Source of the DNA: a virus
Direction: 5' to 3' (one strand)
IMG/VR virus record: IMGVR_UViG_3300011113_000221
Location: 1 to 33,616 of that record
Length of the DNA: 33,616 nt
Within the stretch, counting starts at the first letter, position 1. The number at the start of each line of letters is the position of its first letter. The notes under the pieces are model-generated. The model was given only the letters and a program-made list of their open reading frames with translations. It was not told where the DNA came from and ran no database searches. Of the stretch, positions 1 to 7,464 are shown one piece after another. The translations under genes were made by a program, and so were the position numbers.

Positions 1-123
1 GTTTACCCAATGACCGTGGGCATCTTTGGTTTGAATGGCATAGGTGGTTGGACGCGGCTTGCCTTCCTCTGGTGAAGACCAGTTCTGAACTACGCGCAGT
101 GTCGGCACGGTGTTGCGGCACAT
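1..123 (-). CDS. Hypothetical phage protein, 3' end outside window
   Basis: The first 41 codons of a leftward gene that runs off the left edge. It begins MCRNTVPTLRVVQNW and I do not recognise it. The start is set by a TGATG junction, in which its ATG shares one base with the stop of the upstream gene, and by a GGAGAAG ribosome binding site about 8 bases before the ATG. It is therefore probably translationally coupled to the upstream gene. Nothing can be said about function from this fragment. Confidence 0.6.
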   Translation of the reverse strand, partial: MCRNTVPTLRVVQNWSSPEEGKPRPTTYAIQTKDAHGHWVN

Positions 124-377
124 CAGACGGGCTTCTCCGTTTCGTGGGTGGCAAGGTCAAGGGCACGACCGCCGTGATATACAAGCAGTTCGTTGACGGC
201 GCCTAGGATTTTTAGGTTGTCGCCAATGTCCGCCCAGTTGTGGGGGCCGCCGCCTGAAGCAAGGTTCTTATGGGCTTGACGGATGCACCAGATGGCGGTG
301 TCACCTGTGTTGCGTAGCATGGCGATCATGAACTGGTCAGCCATTTCTTCGTCGATGTTGATTGTAAGACCCTGCAT
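123..377 (-). CDS. Hypothetical phage protein, 84 aa
   Basis: A small soluble acidic protein beginning MQGLTINIDEEMADQF, with no membrane segment and no motif I recognise. The ATG has an AAGGAA site 7 bases upstream. It starts 1 base after the stop of the cell-wall hydrolase and ends in a TGATG junction with the next gene, so all three are probably on one transcript. The compact spacing supports a real gene. Its function is unknown; an accessory early phage protein is likely from context. Confidence 0.7.
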   Translation of the reverse strand: MQGLTINIDEEMADQFMIAMLRNTGDTAIWCIRQAHKNLASGGGPHNWADIGDNLKILGAVNELLVYHGGRALDLATHETEKPV

Positions 378-378
378 G

Positions 379-897
379 TTAGCGTTCCTTGTAGAAGACG
401 TGGTTGTCGATGCGGGCAGTCCGCCGCAGATGGCGCCATCCTACTATGGATGTGTCGTGGAAGTAAAGGGCGCCGTGCGTCAGGTCAGGGATATTTGAAA
501 GGGCCAGTTCGGCAGCCTCCCTAGCTTGCGCCACGTCGGTGACATTTGCTAGGGGTAAATGTCGGCGCGCGGTGCAGGCCCACGAGAACTGGCAGGAGTT
601 GCCTCGGCGCTGGAAGACTACATCGCAGACGTCAGGCGGGAAGCGCACGTCGTTGGCCCTGTTAAGGATGACTTGGCCTACGGCGATCTGGCCTGCGCGT
701 GACTGGCCTCGGGCTTCCCAGTAGATGGCGCGGGTTATGCAGTTCAGGTAGCGGTCGCGGTTGTTGGTGTCGTTCCATTCTACTTCGATGGGGCTAGGCG
801 GCACGGCGATGGCTGGCAGGGGTTGCGCCCATACCAGACCCGCCAACGCCATGACCGGCCAGTAGATCAGAACATCACGCACTAGGCGTAGCTTCAT
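379..897 (-). CDS. SleB-like cell wall hydrolase (Hydrolase_2 family)
   Basis: A 172-residue putative peptidoglycan hydrolase, a candidate endolysin. The core around residues 50-100 carries the family pattern: AIYWEARGQ, then GQIAVGQVILNRA, then a QFSW block. Glu61 in WEARG is the expected catalytic acid. Residues 1-25 (basic start, hydrophobic LIYWPVMALAGLVWA) look like a signal peptide or signal-anchor, so it may act in the periplasm. The start at 897 is chosen over an in-frame ATG at 933 because AGGAGGGAAGG lies directly upstream and it keeps the signal sequence at the N-terminus. SleB-type domains occur in spore germination enzymes and in endolysins of many proteobacterial phages. No holin or spanin is visible beside it. 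It overlaps the upstream gene by 23 bases. Confidence 0.85.
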   Translation of the reverse strand: MKLRLVRDVLIYWPVMALAGLVWAQPLPAIAVPPSPIEVEWNDTNNRDRYLNCITRAIYWEARGQSRAGQIAVGQVILNRANDVRFPPDVCDVVFQRRGNSCQFSWACTARRHLPLANVTDVAQAREAAELALSNIPDLTHGALYFHDTSIVGWRHLRRTARIDNHVFYKER

Positions 898-1156
898 CTT
901 CCTTCCCTCCTGCCAGCGCGGCGCGGGCTTCATCCAAAGCAGCTTCTAATTCTTCAGTGTAGCACTCAATACCTATACTGTTTAGAACACGCTCACCTTC
1001 ATGGGCGTATAACTTACGCAGCGCCGCTTCCAATTCCGAGATGCGGTCGGCGGCTTCAAATGGTGCGCGATCAAAATAAATCCCTCGGCTACCTTCATTC
1101 TGAAGGCGCAGCCATTTCGCCGTATTCCGCAACCGCTTCACAAGATCATCACTCAT
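875..1156 (-). CDS. Small phage protein with ADRI-x-ELEAAL motif, 93 aa
   Basis: A hypothetical protein beginning MSDDLVKRLRNTAKWL, with a central AADRISELEAALRKL segment and a second helix EELEAALDEARAALAGG. This helical pattern is common in small accessory proteins of proteobacterial phages; the role is unknown. The start at 1156 is preferred over an upstream GTG/ATG because AAAGGAGAACCC lies just ahead of it. Its tail (ARAALAGGK) resembles that of the 1456-1602 product (ARAALKGGK), so the two may be distant paralogues. It overlaps its neighbours on both sides. Confidence 0.75.
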   Translation of the reverse strand: MSDDLVKRLRNTAKWLRLQNEGSRGIYFDRAPFEAADRISELEAALRKLYAHEGERVLNSIGIECYTEELEAALDEARAALAGGKEDEATPSA

Positions 1157-1340
1157 TGGGTTCTCCTTTGGGTTTGTGGCAGGAGGGTTGCTTGGTAAAG
1201 ACTGCGATGGGGGCGCCGGGTTTGCCCCACCACTTAGCAGCAGCGTCATGGACGGCTGGCGTAAGGGCACGAGGGCAAGAGGCGGCGTCAGCGCAGTCAG
1301 CATAGAAGGGACAGAATGTCATGTCACGAAAGCCCATCAT
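1149..1340 (-). CDS. Cysteine-containing small phage protein, 63 aa
   Basis: The product begins MMGFRDMTFCPFYADC and has four cysteines (residues 10, 16, 22 and 54) and an invariant-looking AAAKWWG segment. From memory, similar proteins with the pattern C-x5-C-x5-C followed by RALT and KWWG occur in alphaproteobacterial phages. Metal binding through the cysteines is possible but unproven. It starts in an ATGA overlap with the upstream 40-residue gene and has AAGGA about 10 bases upstream. A start at the second or third Met is also possible. Confidence 0.7.
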   Translation of the reverse strand: MMGFRDMTFCPFYADCADAASCPRALTPAVHDAAAKWWGKPGAPIAVFTKQPSCHKPKGEPNE

Positions 1341-1459
1341 GGGTTGGGTTCCTTGAGTGCGGCCAGTGCTTCTTCAGCATCGGCCTTGGTTGGAAAGGGG
1401 AAGGCATGGAAGGCGCCTGCGTTAACGAGGTACCACCAGCCGCTGATGTTCTTGATCAC
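1337..1459 (-). CDS. Tiny phage protein, 40 aa, GTG start
   Basis: A short gene that length cut-offs would miss. It encodes a product beginning VIKNISGWWYLVNAGAF and ending in EEALAALKEPNP. Support comes from its junctions: the GTG start overlaps the preceding stop as GTGA, and its own stop overlaps the next start as ATGA. A GGGGGGAAG site lies just before the GTG. The WWYLVNAG segment followed by a KADAEEALAAL helix resembles small phage proteins with a substrate-binding-like fold, but no function can be given. Confidence 0.65.
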   Translation of the reverse strand: MIKNISGWWYLVNAGAFHAFPFPTKADAEEALAALKEPNP

Positions 1460-1602
1460 GACTTCCCCCCTTTCAGCGCGGCGCGGGCTACCAGCGCAGC
1501 TTCTTGGCACCTATCGCAACAAGTGTTGTTTGCGATTGACGACAGCGCCGCTTCCAATTCCGCAAGGCGTTTGCGAAGGGCGTCATAGGTTACTTCGGAC
1601 AT
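1456..1602 (-). CDS. Small phage protein with cysteine motif, 48 aa
   Basis: The product begins MSEVTYDALRKRLAELEAAL, has NTCCDRCQ in the middle, and ends ARAALKGGKS. The start at 1602 is chosen for its strong AGGAGA site 5 bases away. An in-frame ATG at 1692 would add 30 plausible residues, and has a weaker GGAG site. A promoter-like TTGACA/TATGCT pair at 1672-1699 overlaps that longer N-terminus and favours 1602. The CCDRC cluster could bind metal. Function unknown. Confidence 0.6.
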   Translation of the reverse strand: MSEVTYDALRKRLAELEAALSSIANNTCCDRCQEAALVARAALKGGKS

Positions 1603-1671
1603 GGGTTCTCCTGCGTTTGTAAGGGCTTCGTTAGCGCGGCGCCGGACCTCGTGGCTAGGCACCGTGTCGGT

Positions 1672-1699
1672 AGCATAAGCGTCAATGATCATATGTCAA
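1672..1699 (-). promoter_or_regulatory. Candidate leftward promoter
   Basis: On the minus strand TTGACA (1699-1694), a 16-base spacer and TATGCT (1677-1672) are seen. Transcription would begin near 1665, about 60 bases before the 1602 start codon. The match is perfect at -35 and 4/6 at -10. It would give extra transcription of the last genes in the window's left end. Confidence 0.4.
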
Positions 1700-1703
1700 G
1701 GCT

Positions 1704-1742
1704 CCATAAAGAGTTAGGGGAGCAGACTTGCGCCCACTCCCC
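1704..1742 (-). terminator. Possible weak terminator or RNA hairpin
   Basis: On the minus strand GGGGAG and CTCCCC form a 6-bp stem with a 14-base loop, followed by TAACTCTTT. It lies downstream of the 1781-2230 gene. The loop is long and the U tract is broken, so termination would be partial at best. Confidence 0.3.
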
Positions 1743-1780
1743 CTTCCCTGTACTCACCAACTAAAGGAGAAGCGGTTCGG

Positions 1781-2230
1781 TCAGGCCGCCTTCTTGTAGC
1801 TATCGACCGAGTAGTAACGCGACACCGTCAGGCGAGGCGTGTTCAGTGGGGTGCCATCACGGTTCTCAGTTTCGTGGGCAACCGATACAACGACGTCGCT
1901 GCCGGGAAGAATATCGACAGCGTCACGAATGCTGTTACCGACAGTGTCCTTGCTGATGCGAGCAAGACGATCTTGCACCACCGGCAGAGACTTCTCCGAA
2001 ATCCAAAGCGTATCACGGAGACGGCACTTGGAAAGATCGACGCCCGTCATGTCGTGCGGGTGCAGAGGGTCGATCATGGTGAAGGTAATCTCCAAACCCT
2101 GAGTACCGGAGTTCGCCTTGACAATCTTCACAGACTGCACAGTGGCAAGATACTCGCCCGCCGGGGCCTGCCGGAAAGCCGGACGATCAGCAGCGGTGTT
2201 GGAAATCACGGTGTCGAAAAGGTCAGCCAT
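1781..2230 (-). CDS. SSB-like / DUF669-like recombination-associated protein
   Basis: A 149-residue protein starting MADLFDTVISNTAADRP. The segment GEYLATVQSVKIVKANSGTQ followed by LEITFTMID, and a later TLWIS segment, resembles DUF669-type and single-strand-binding-like phage proteins, which often sit beside Sak4-type ATPases. That context holds here: the Sak4-like ATPase and a nuclease follow upstream in the same block. A role in coating DNA during recombination is an inference. The start at 2230 has GGAGAA 8 bases upstream; an in-frame start at 2269 lacks one. A promoter with an inverted repeat precedes it, so its expression may be controlled separately. Confidence 0.55.
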   Translation of the reverse strand: MADLFDTVISNTAADRPAFRQAPAGEYLATVQSVKIVKANSGTQGLEITFTMIDPLHPHDMTGVDLSKCRLRDTLWISEKSLPVVQDRLARISKDTVGNSIRDAVDILPGSDVVVSVAHETENRDGTPLNTPRLTVSRYYSVDSYKKAA

Positions 2231-2274
2231 TGGCTGTGTTCTCCATAAGGGTTGTGTCACATAGGACAAGGCGG

Positions 2275-2303
2275 GATATACATCCGGGCACCCGCCCTGT
2301 CAA
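2275..2303 (-). promoter_or_regulatory. Internal leftward promoter with palindromic repeat
   Basis: Minus-strand TTGACA (2303-2298), 17-base spacer, TATATC (2280-2275). The predicted start is near 2268, about 38 bases before the SSB-like gene. The -35 box lies between the arms of an 8-bp inverted repeat, TCCGGGCA at 2283-2290 and TGCCCGGA at 2308-2315, which could be an operator or a hairpin ending the upstream transcript. Confidence 0.6.
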
Positions 2304-2317
2304 TAGATGCCCGGAAA

Positions 2318-2503
2318 TTATTTTAGCGTGGCCGGGTTGTGAAGGTTGGCAAGGAGTTGCTTCATTTCACGATTCTTCCGCGCAAGCAAGGAATTGTGGT
2401 AGTCACGATCTTCCAAACAGAGGCGGCGAGGTTTACCTCTGACTCGGTTTTCTTCTGCTTTGGACGGACTAAGATTTTCTACTTTGATTCTCTTCGCGCA
2501 CAT
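2318..2503 (-). CDS. Small basic phage protein, 61 aa
   Basis: A lysine- and arginine-rich protein beginning MCAKRIKVENLSPSKAEEN. No known motif. An AGGAG site 7 bases before the ATG and a 2-base gap from the Sak4-like gene stop support it as a real, co-transcribed gene. The high charge suggests nucleic acid binding, which is only a guess. It is followed by the inverted repeat and promoter at 2275-2315. Confidence 0.65.
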   Translation of the reverse strand: MCAKRIKVENLSPSKAEENRVRGKPRRLCLEDRDYHNSLLARKNREMKQLLANLHNPATLK

Positions 2504-2505
2504 GA

Positions 2506-3309
2506 TCAGGCTCCTATGGTCAGGCGGTCGAGCATCGAGGCTAGGTCGTATGGCTCGGCTGCCTTGATGAGGGTGGGTGCGGAGGTGCGAAGCGAAGCCT
2601 TGTCTGTGGCCGCTGTCTTAAAGGTGCGGTTGCCTGCGCGGTCCACTTCGAGGTGCCAGATGTCAGAGAAGTAGGTTTGCATCTTCTTAGAGAACTTGAC
2701 GCCGACGCCGACGGGCACGTCACGGGCCTTGCCAATGATCTTGCCTTGGTCGTCGGTGTCGCCAGTCTGCATGATGTGGGTTAGCACAATGACGGACGCG
2801 CCCATCTTGTTGCCAGTCAGGTGGTCGAGGATGGCACCGTAGTATTTGCCAGCCACGTTGTAGAGGGAACGCCCATCGCGCTTGGCTTCGGGGTCTTCGC
2901 TCGCAGCCAGCAGCAGGAGTTCGCCGAGGAAGGTGCCGCTGTCAATGACGACGACGTCCTTCGCGGTCCATGAGGTGCAGGGTCCGAGGTCTTCGCCGCC
3001 CGCCACCTTCCAGTGTTCGAGCATCTTGCAGAAGCGGCGCATCTCATCGAGCGCTTGCTTGCCTGCGCTGCCTGACCCGGCGAACAGGTTGGTGCCGGTG
3101 ATCTTGGCGGCAGCGTAAGTGCTGACGTAGACGTCGGCTGCCTTGTCTGTGAGGTAGGAGCCGATGACGCGCGTGTTCTGATCGAAGTCATGGATCATCA
3201 GACGGAAGCCTGCATTGGCGAGTTGGGCGAGGGCGCCTGTCTTGCCGGACGCTGCTTCACCGCAGAGCAGGATGCGGGGCGGTGGGGCGAGGTCATTAAA
3301 CTTGGGCAT
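2506..3309 (-). CDS. Sak4-like RecA-fold ATPase (recombination)
   Basis: A 267-residue P-loop ATPase. Walker A is GEAASGKT at residues 17-24; the strand LMIHDFD near 37-43 and Walker B VVVIDS near 119-124 follow in RecA/AAA_24 order. A QTG-type segment (THIMQTGDTDD) follows a hydrophobic strand SVIVLTH. Such proteins are usually annotated phage NTP-binding protein or Sak4, single-strand annealing recombinases that work with a phage SSB. The neighbouring PD-(D/E)XK nuclease (14-base overlap) and SSB-like gene fit this. The start has GGAGA 9 bases upstream. A general nucleotide-binding early protein is the alternative. Confidence 0.75.
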   Translation of the reverse strand: MPKFNDLAPPPRILLCGEAASGKTGALAQLANAGFRLMIHDFDQNTRVIGSYLTDKAADVYVSTYAAAKITGTNLFAGSGSAGKQALDEMRRFCKMLEHWKVAGGEDLGPCTSWTAKDVVVIDSGTFLGELLLLAASEDPEAKRDGRSLYNVAGKYYGAILDHLTGNKMGASVIVLTHIMQTGDTDDQGKIIGKARDVPVGVGVKFSKKMQTYFSDIWHLEVDRAGNRTFKTAATDKASLRTSAPTLIKAAEPYDLASMLDRLTIGA

Positions 3310-4183
3310 TGAATAAGGTCTCCGAGATTGATTGTTTGTTACGGGGATCGTCCTGCCATTGCTGGCAGAAGCGAGATACCGGACACCAACTCTGGCAGCG
3401 AACTGCCTCGCCGGGCCGATGCTCTACATACAGATTGCTTGCGGTTTTGGCAAGATGCTCTGCATCTAGGGGGTTGTCGAACAGCCTGACTGCACGAACA
3501 TTGCCGCGCTTCATAACTGCCCATTTTTCTGGCTTAGTCCAGCGCTCCTCGTCACTGCAAGGTTCAAAGGCACTAGCCTGATGGCGAGCTATCTGACGTT
3601 CGATGAAGTCGTCTGTCTCGTCATCCTCCCATACTCGAACTGAGAAGTCCTTGACCTGAGTTTGTGGGTAGTCAGGGCTACGGGCAGCTTCGTTACGGGA
3701 CCAGTCACGCAGGATAGCGATGACGTTGATGTTCCCTATCTGTAAGCCTTTCTCTTTTTTGAGCAGGCGCCTGTAGATATTTGTTTGCTGTTCCCATTCG
3801 ATAGGAACTACGCCGCTCTTGACTTTCCAGGCTGATGTAACCTTGAAGTCATAAAGCTGACAGCCTGACAAAACGACGTTGTCAATTTGACCCTTCAGTT
3901 TCCAGCCTCGATAGGCGGAATTGACGGTAGCTTCAGTCAGCACGTTGGGTAAGGCAAGGCTCGCCCGTTCGATGATGGTGTGTGTGGATTGCCCCAACAA
4001 GGACCAGATACGGTCGCTCACATCTTCTTCGAGTTCCTCATAGTGCTTGATCTTGAGGGCGCGAAGTTGAGGAGGCGACAACAATTCTGTAACCGAGATG
4101 TCGGCATCACCTTTGGTGTAGCTGTCATTCATGATGGCAGCAACGATAGCCTCGGGCAAGTTGTGGTTGTTGGTTAGCTTCAT
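3296..4183 (-). CDS. PD-(D/E)XK nuclease, Cas4/RecB-like exonuclease
   Basis: A 295-residue nuclease. The signature order is seen: GQSTHTIIERA (residues about 64-74, motif with His), KLKGQIDNVV with the Asp, then LYDFKVTSAWK carrying D-x-K, and later a Gln/Tyr motif WEQQTNIYRRLL. Near the C-terminus VRCQSWCPVSRFCQQW has three cysteines, like the iron-sulphur cluster region of Cas4/AddB-type nucleases. A fourth cysteine partner is not certain. It probably trims DNA ends for the Sak4-like ATPase next door. It starts in an ATGA overlap with the upstream gene and has only a weak ribosome site, so coupling is likely. Confidence 0.8.
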   Translation of the reverse strand: MKLTNNHNLPEAIVAAIMNDSYTKGDADISVTELLSPPQLRALKIKHYEELEEDVSDRIWSLLGQSTHTIIERASLALPNVLTEATVNSAYRGWKLKGQIDNVVLSGCQLYDFKVTSAWKVKSGVVPIEWEQQTNIYRRLLKKEKGLQIGNINVIAILRDWSRNEAARSPDYPQTQVKDFSVRVWEDDETDDFIERQIARHQASAFEPCSDEERWTKPEKWAVMKRGNVRAVRLFDNPLDAEHLAKTASNLYVEHRPGEAVRCQSWCPVSRFCQQWQDDPRNKQSISETLFNAQV

Positions 4184-4470
4184 AGCTTGGTGTCCAATAT
4201 GTTAGGGGCAGCGACGAGGGGTGCTTTCTTTTTGCGCGAAGCGGTGTTTGCTTTCTTCATTTTGGAAGCGGCTTCGGCAATGGCGGCATCATCGGCGCGG
4301 GCCTTGCGGTTGCGTTCGTTGATCTTTCGGATTTCCTCGATCACCTGTTCTAGGTTGGCCGGGGTTAGTTCCTCGGGATCGCGGGCGAATACTTGGGCGC
4401 GCGTCAGCTTCTCTAGAGGAGCAACAGCGCCCCCGCCAGAAGCATCCAATGAATTAGTCGCATCGGTCAT
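4180..4470 (-). CDS. Hypothetical helical phage protein, 96 aa
   Basis: The product begins MTDATNSLDASGGGAVAP. The middle (ANLEQVIEEIRKINERNRKARADD) looks helical or coiled-coil, and the tail is lysine-rich (MKKANTASRKKK). The start at 4470 is chosen for AAGGAA 7 bases upstream; 18 further in-frame codons upstream lack a site. It overlaps the nuclease gene by 4 bases. It might be a partner of the recombination proteins, but only position suggests this. Confidence 0.65.
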   Translation of the reverse strand: MTDATNSLDASGGGAVAPLEKLTRAQVFARDPEELTPANLEQVIEEIRKINERNRKARADDAAIAEAASKMKKANTASRKKKAPLVAAPNILDTKL

Positions 4471-4484
4471 TCCATTATTCCTTT

Positions 4485-4517
4485 TGCAGAAGAAGAAGGG
4501 AGAGCCGAAGCCCTCCC
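4485..4517 (-). terminator. Terminator hairpin with UUCG loop after rIIB
   Basis: On the minus strand GGGAGGGC-TTCG-GCTCTCCC forms an 8-bp stem with one G-U pair, followed by TTCTTCTTCT. It sits 13 bases after the rIIB-like stop. It could separate the rII genes from the recombination set or protect an mRNA 3' end. Confidence 0.6.
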
Positions 4518-4529
4518 CAATCAAGGGGG

Positions 4530-5318
4530 TTAGCCCTTGATGCCGAAGATGTCACCATCCCAGAAGTCAACGGGCGTAGGTTCTTCTTCGTAGTAGGCGC
4601 GACCCTTGAAGATGTCGGCGGCTTCAGGGATTTCGAACATCACTGTGTAGGCGCAGGTCCGCAGCTTTTGGTTGTTGTAGTCAGACGGCACTGACACAAC
4701 GTCGGCAGGGTTGATCTTGACTGCAACCATTTTGCCGCCGTCAACCATGAAACCCTTGGCGTATTCATAGGCAGAGGCATGGAAGCCATAGCTGCATGTC
4801 ACGTTGCGGTCATCATTGACATCGGCGCGGGCCATCGAATGGATGGTGCCGGGTGAGTTATCGAAAAGACCAGAGTGGATGTCGCGGAAGTCAGGACGCA
4901 CAGCCTTGTAGGCAAGGAAGCAACCATCTTCGGTGACGGGAAGGTCGGCGGCTTCAAGGAACAAGAACAGTTCGTTGCGGCTGACCATGGAGGGGTTGCC
5001 CATCAAGTTGCTAAGGAACTTGCAGTAGTGTTCGACTGGCAAGCCATCCTTGAAGAACTGGTGTAGCTTGTCGGCAAGATAGCTGGTAAGCTCGTTGCCT
5101 TTGTAGAAGACGCCGCGCTCGTCAACAGAGACATCGCCGCCGCTGATTGAACCATAGTAAGTCTTGACCGAAGCAAGTTCTACGGCAAGGTCAAAGTCGC
5201 GGGAACGCAGGGCATCCACGACTGCCTGATAATTGACATGTTCACTGTCAATCAGGATTGGAGCCTGACCAGCAGGGAAGATGGACAGGGAGTTGGACTT
5301 GATGATGAAGGGATACAT
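4530..5318 (-). CDS. rIIB: rIIB-like protein
   Basis: A 262-residue homologue of T4 rIIB. Conserved blocks are clear: DLAVELASVKTYYGSISGG, LSNLMGNPSMVSRNELFLFL, TEDGCFLAYKAV, then CSYGFHASAYEYAKGF and VKINPADVVSVPSDYN. T4 rIIA and rIIB form a membrane-associated pair that affects lysis and counters exclusion by resident lambda rexAB; the molecular role is not settled. It lies 17 bases downstream of the rIIA-like gene, the usual order, and is followed by a UUCG terminator. An AAAGG site lies 9 bases before the ATG. Product length matches typical rIIB-like phage proteins. Confidence 0.88.
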   Translation of the reverse strand: MYPFIIKSNSLSIFPAGQAPILIDSEHVNYQAVVDALRSRDFDLAVELASVKTYYGSISGGDVSVDERGVFYKGNELTSYLADKLHQFFKDGLPVEHYCKFLSNLMGNPSMVSRNELFLFLEAADLPVTEDGCFLAYKAVRPDFRDIHSGLFDNSPGTIHSMARADVNDDRNVTCSYGFHASAYEYAKGFMVDGGKMVAVKINPADVVSVPSDYNNQKLRTCAYTVMFEIPEAADIFKGRAYYEEEPTPVDFWDGDIFGIKG

Positions 5319-5335
5319 GGTTGTTTGCCTTTCGG

Positions 5336-7462
5336 TTAGCGGTTGATGTAGGGGTTGAGAATTGACAGCGGAACGGTAGCTAGGTCTACGTGACGCAGCA
5401 TCGAATGCACGTCAAGAAACTTGTTCCATTCCTCCGACAGTAATTGCACATGGGCGGTGGCCTTGTCAATGATCGCCTTGTGGTCAGCCGACGCCCAATT
5501 AAGAAGCGGATTAGGCACATCGTAGTGATGAGCGAACGTGCTATCTGACAACAGCGTGTCACGATAGGGTTCTAGTAACTTGATGAACTTGTCACCATGT
5601 TTCCAGTAACCGGGGCCGTATGCCAGCGCGTGACGTAATCTAGAAGGATTGAAAGGGCGGTTGGCATAGAGGAACCTACCGACTTGGGCCACCAAGGATA
5701 CTTCGTAGAGGCGATCCGGCAGGACATTGGCAGCCACCCAATCAGGAGTAAATTCTTCCCACCCGTTAGATGCTAAGGCGGCTTGGAACTTCTTAGTTTT
5801 GAGGGCTTTGTGTGACACGCCAATCACGCGCGGCATTGAAGCCACTAGCTTTTGGTTGTCAAGGATGCGAAGAATATCCCTGTGGTTGTAAGAACACATA
5901 GGACTGCCTTCCTTGAAGAGGATGCATAAGCCGCCGCCCTTCAAGTCTAGTGGTGCCGTAGTTCTAGAAGAACTATAGTTGTCATCGTAGATGTAGCCCA
6001 TGGTTTTGGGAACAGAAGATGATGTGCCACGCTCTGCCGTGGGCGGTTCTTCTAGGTCCTCGATGTTGATGGGTTCAGGTAGACCCTTGGCTAGACAGTA
6101 ATCGACAAGCACCTGATAGGTCATGCCCGTGAAGATATACAAATCCACATGTGTCCGTTGCCCCGTAAGCGGGTAGTTATGGCGCAGAGTCGAATAGGTT
6201 TTGGACCCTATCTTCGGCGCCCATATAATCCGTGGGCAATAGTGGTCGTCTTTACTAGAAAGCAGCTTCACGTTTAGTTGCCCGCTCCACACCATACCCT
6301 TTTGGAAATTCTTCCAGTGGTGACGCCGCTCATAGCTAGTGATTGAGGCAATCCCGTTAGAAAAATCTACAGGCAGGTCAATAGCTACGGCTACGGGAAT
6401 CTCTTGACCTCGCCACTTGATCTTGCCCTTAAGAGCTAGGTCACAAACGGCGGCGGTTACGGTGTTGTAGCGGTCGACCGTAGCATAGACAAACTTTCTA
6501 GCATCGTAAAGCGTAGGCTGGGCGTCAAGGTCCTTGATTGCCTGATTGATGATAGCCTTGGCAACGACACAGCATCGATCAGTCAAGGTCTTGATAGTAG
6601 CTGGATCGTAGGACAGTGACTCGCGGGAGGGGCTGATGCTCAAGCTGCCCACTGGGAAGTTAAGAAACAGTGAGCCGCTTTTGAGCAGCGTATAGACATC
6701 ACGCGGCAGACCTGTCAGGTTGTCGAAGTTAAGGCCATAAGGAACCAAGCCCATGAAAACCACAGGCGCCACCTGACTTTTGAAACTCGCCCAAGTAGGC
6801 AAGCCATTGAGCATAGTCTCTGACTGTAGCTGCACATCTGTGAGTGGGTGCTGCAAGTCAAGCGTGTTGCCTGTGAAGGTAGGGAACTCGGGCCACCAGC
6901 TATAAAACTTGGCAGCTTGGTATGTCCATTCACTCATGTTGCGGGCAGCTACCTGAACACGCAAGCCGCTAGGTTCGGGCGAAGGCTCGCTCCTAACTAG
7001 GCTAACGCGGGGCAGGCCGTTCTCCTTGAAGCAGATGTATTCGCTTTGCTCCCCGTCATGCCATGACGTTACTGTGAACTGGTCAGCTACGGCGAAGGGA
7101 GACTTAGAGCCTAGGCCAAAGCCGCCGATCATGTCGTTGGATTGGTCTTTGGTGGAGCGGAAGTATGTAGTGTATAGCTCCATAACGTCAGCGCGGGAGA
7201 GGCCGGGACCGAAGTCCCGAACCGAAAAAACTGGCTCCATGATGGTAGGAATGTGGACTTCGATGCTAGACAGGGGCGCCCCCACTAGGACATGGGCGTC
7301 GGCTGCATTGCAGCTAATCTCACGGATCACCGCCAGGATTTTGTTCTGATAGAGGTTGGAGGACAAGACCTCAAACGCCTTGGCAGAGGCAGCGATGCTG
7401 AAGCTGCTAGTCTGCTCTAGGCCAGAGGTTTCGATGGGTTCACGTTCGGTTGTCAGAAGCAT
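5336..7462 (-). CDS. rIIA: rIIA-like GHKL-ATPase-domain protein
   Basis: A 708-residue homologue of T4 rIIA. The N-terminal third is a GHKL (gyrase/Hsp90/MutL-like) ATP-binding fold: N box REISCNAADA (residues 47-56), DFGPG (83-87) and GGFGLGSKSP (113-122). The remaining C-terminal part has no recognised catalytic motif. The start at 7462 is chosen over an in-frame ATG at 7558 because GGGGAA precedes it and the conserved rIIA sequence begins right there. It is co-directional with rIIB. In T4 the pair is needed in lambda lysogens; here a general anti-exclusion or membrane role is inferred. This is the largest gene of the left arm. Confidence 0.88.
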   Translation of the reverse strand: MLLTTEREPIETSGLEQTSSFSIAASAKAFEVLSSNLYQNKILAVIREISCNAADAHVLVGAPLSSIEVHIPTIMEPVFSVRDFGPGLSRADVMELYTTYFRSTKDQSNDMIGGFGLGSKSPFAVADQFTVTSWHDGEQSEYICFKENGLPRVSLVRSEPSPEPSGLRVQVAARNMSEWTYQAAKFYSWWPEFPTFTGNTLDLQHPLTDVQLQSETMLNGLPTWASFKSQVAPVVFMGLVPYGLNFDNLTGLPRDVYTLLKSGSLFLNFPVGSLSISPSRESLSYDPATIKTLTDRCCVVAKAIINQAIKDLDAQPTLYDARKFVYATVDRYNTVTAAVCDLALKGKIKWRGQEIPVAVAIDLPVDFSNGIASITSYERRHHWKNFQKGMVWSGQLNVKLLSSKDDHYCPRIIWAPKIGSKTYSTLRHNYPLTGQRTHVDLYIFTGMTYQVLVDYCLAKGLPEPINIEDLEEPPTAERGTSSSVPKTMGYIYDDNYSSSRTTAPLDLKGGGLCILFKEGSPMCSYNHRDILRILDNQKLVASMPRVIGVSHKALKTKKFQAALASNGWEEFTPDWVAANVLPDRLYEVSLVAQVGRFLYANRPFNPSRLRHALAYGPGYWKHGDKFIKLLEPYRDTLLSDSTFAHHYDVPNPLLNWASADHKAIIDKATAHVQLLSEEWNKFLDVHSMLRHVDLATVPLSILNPYINR

Positions 7463-7464
7463 GA

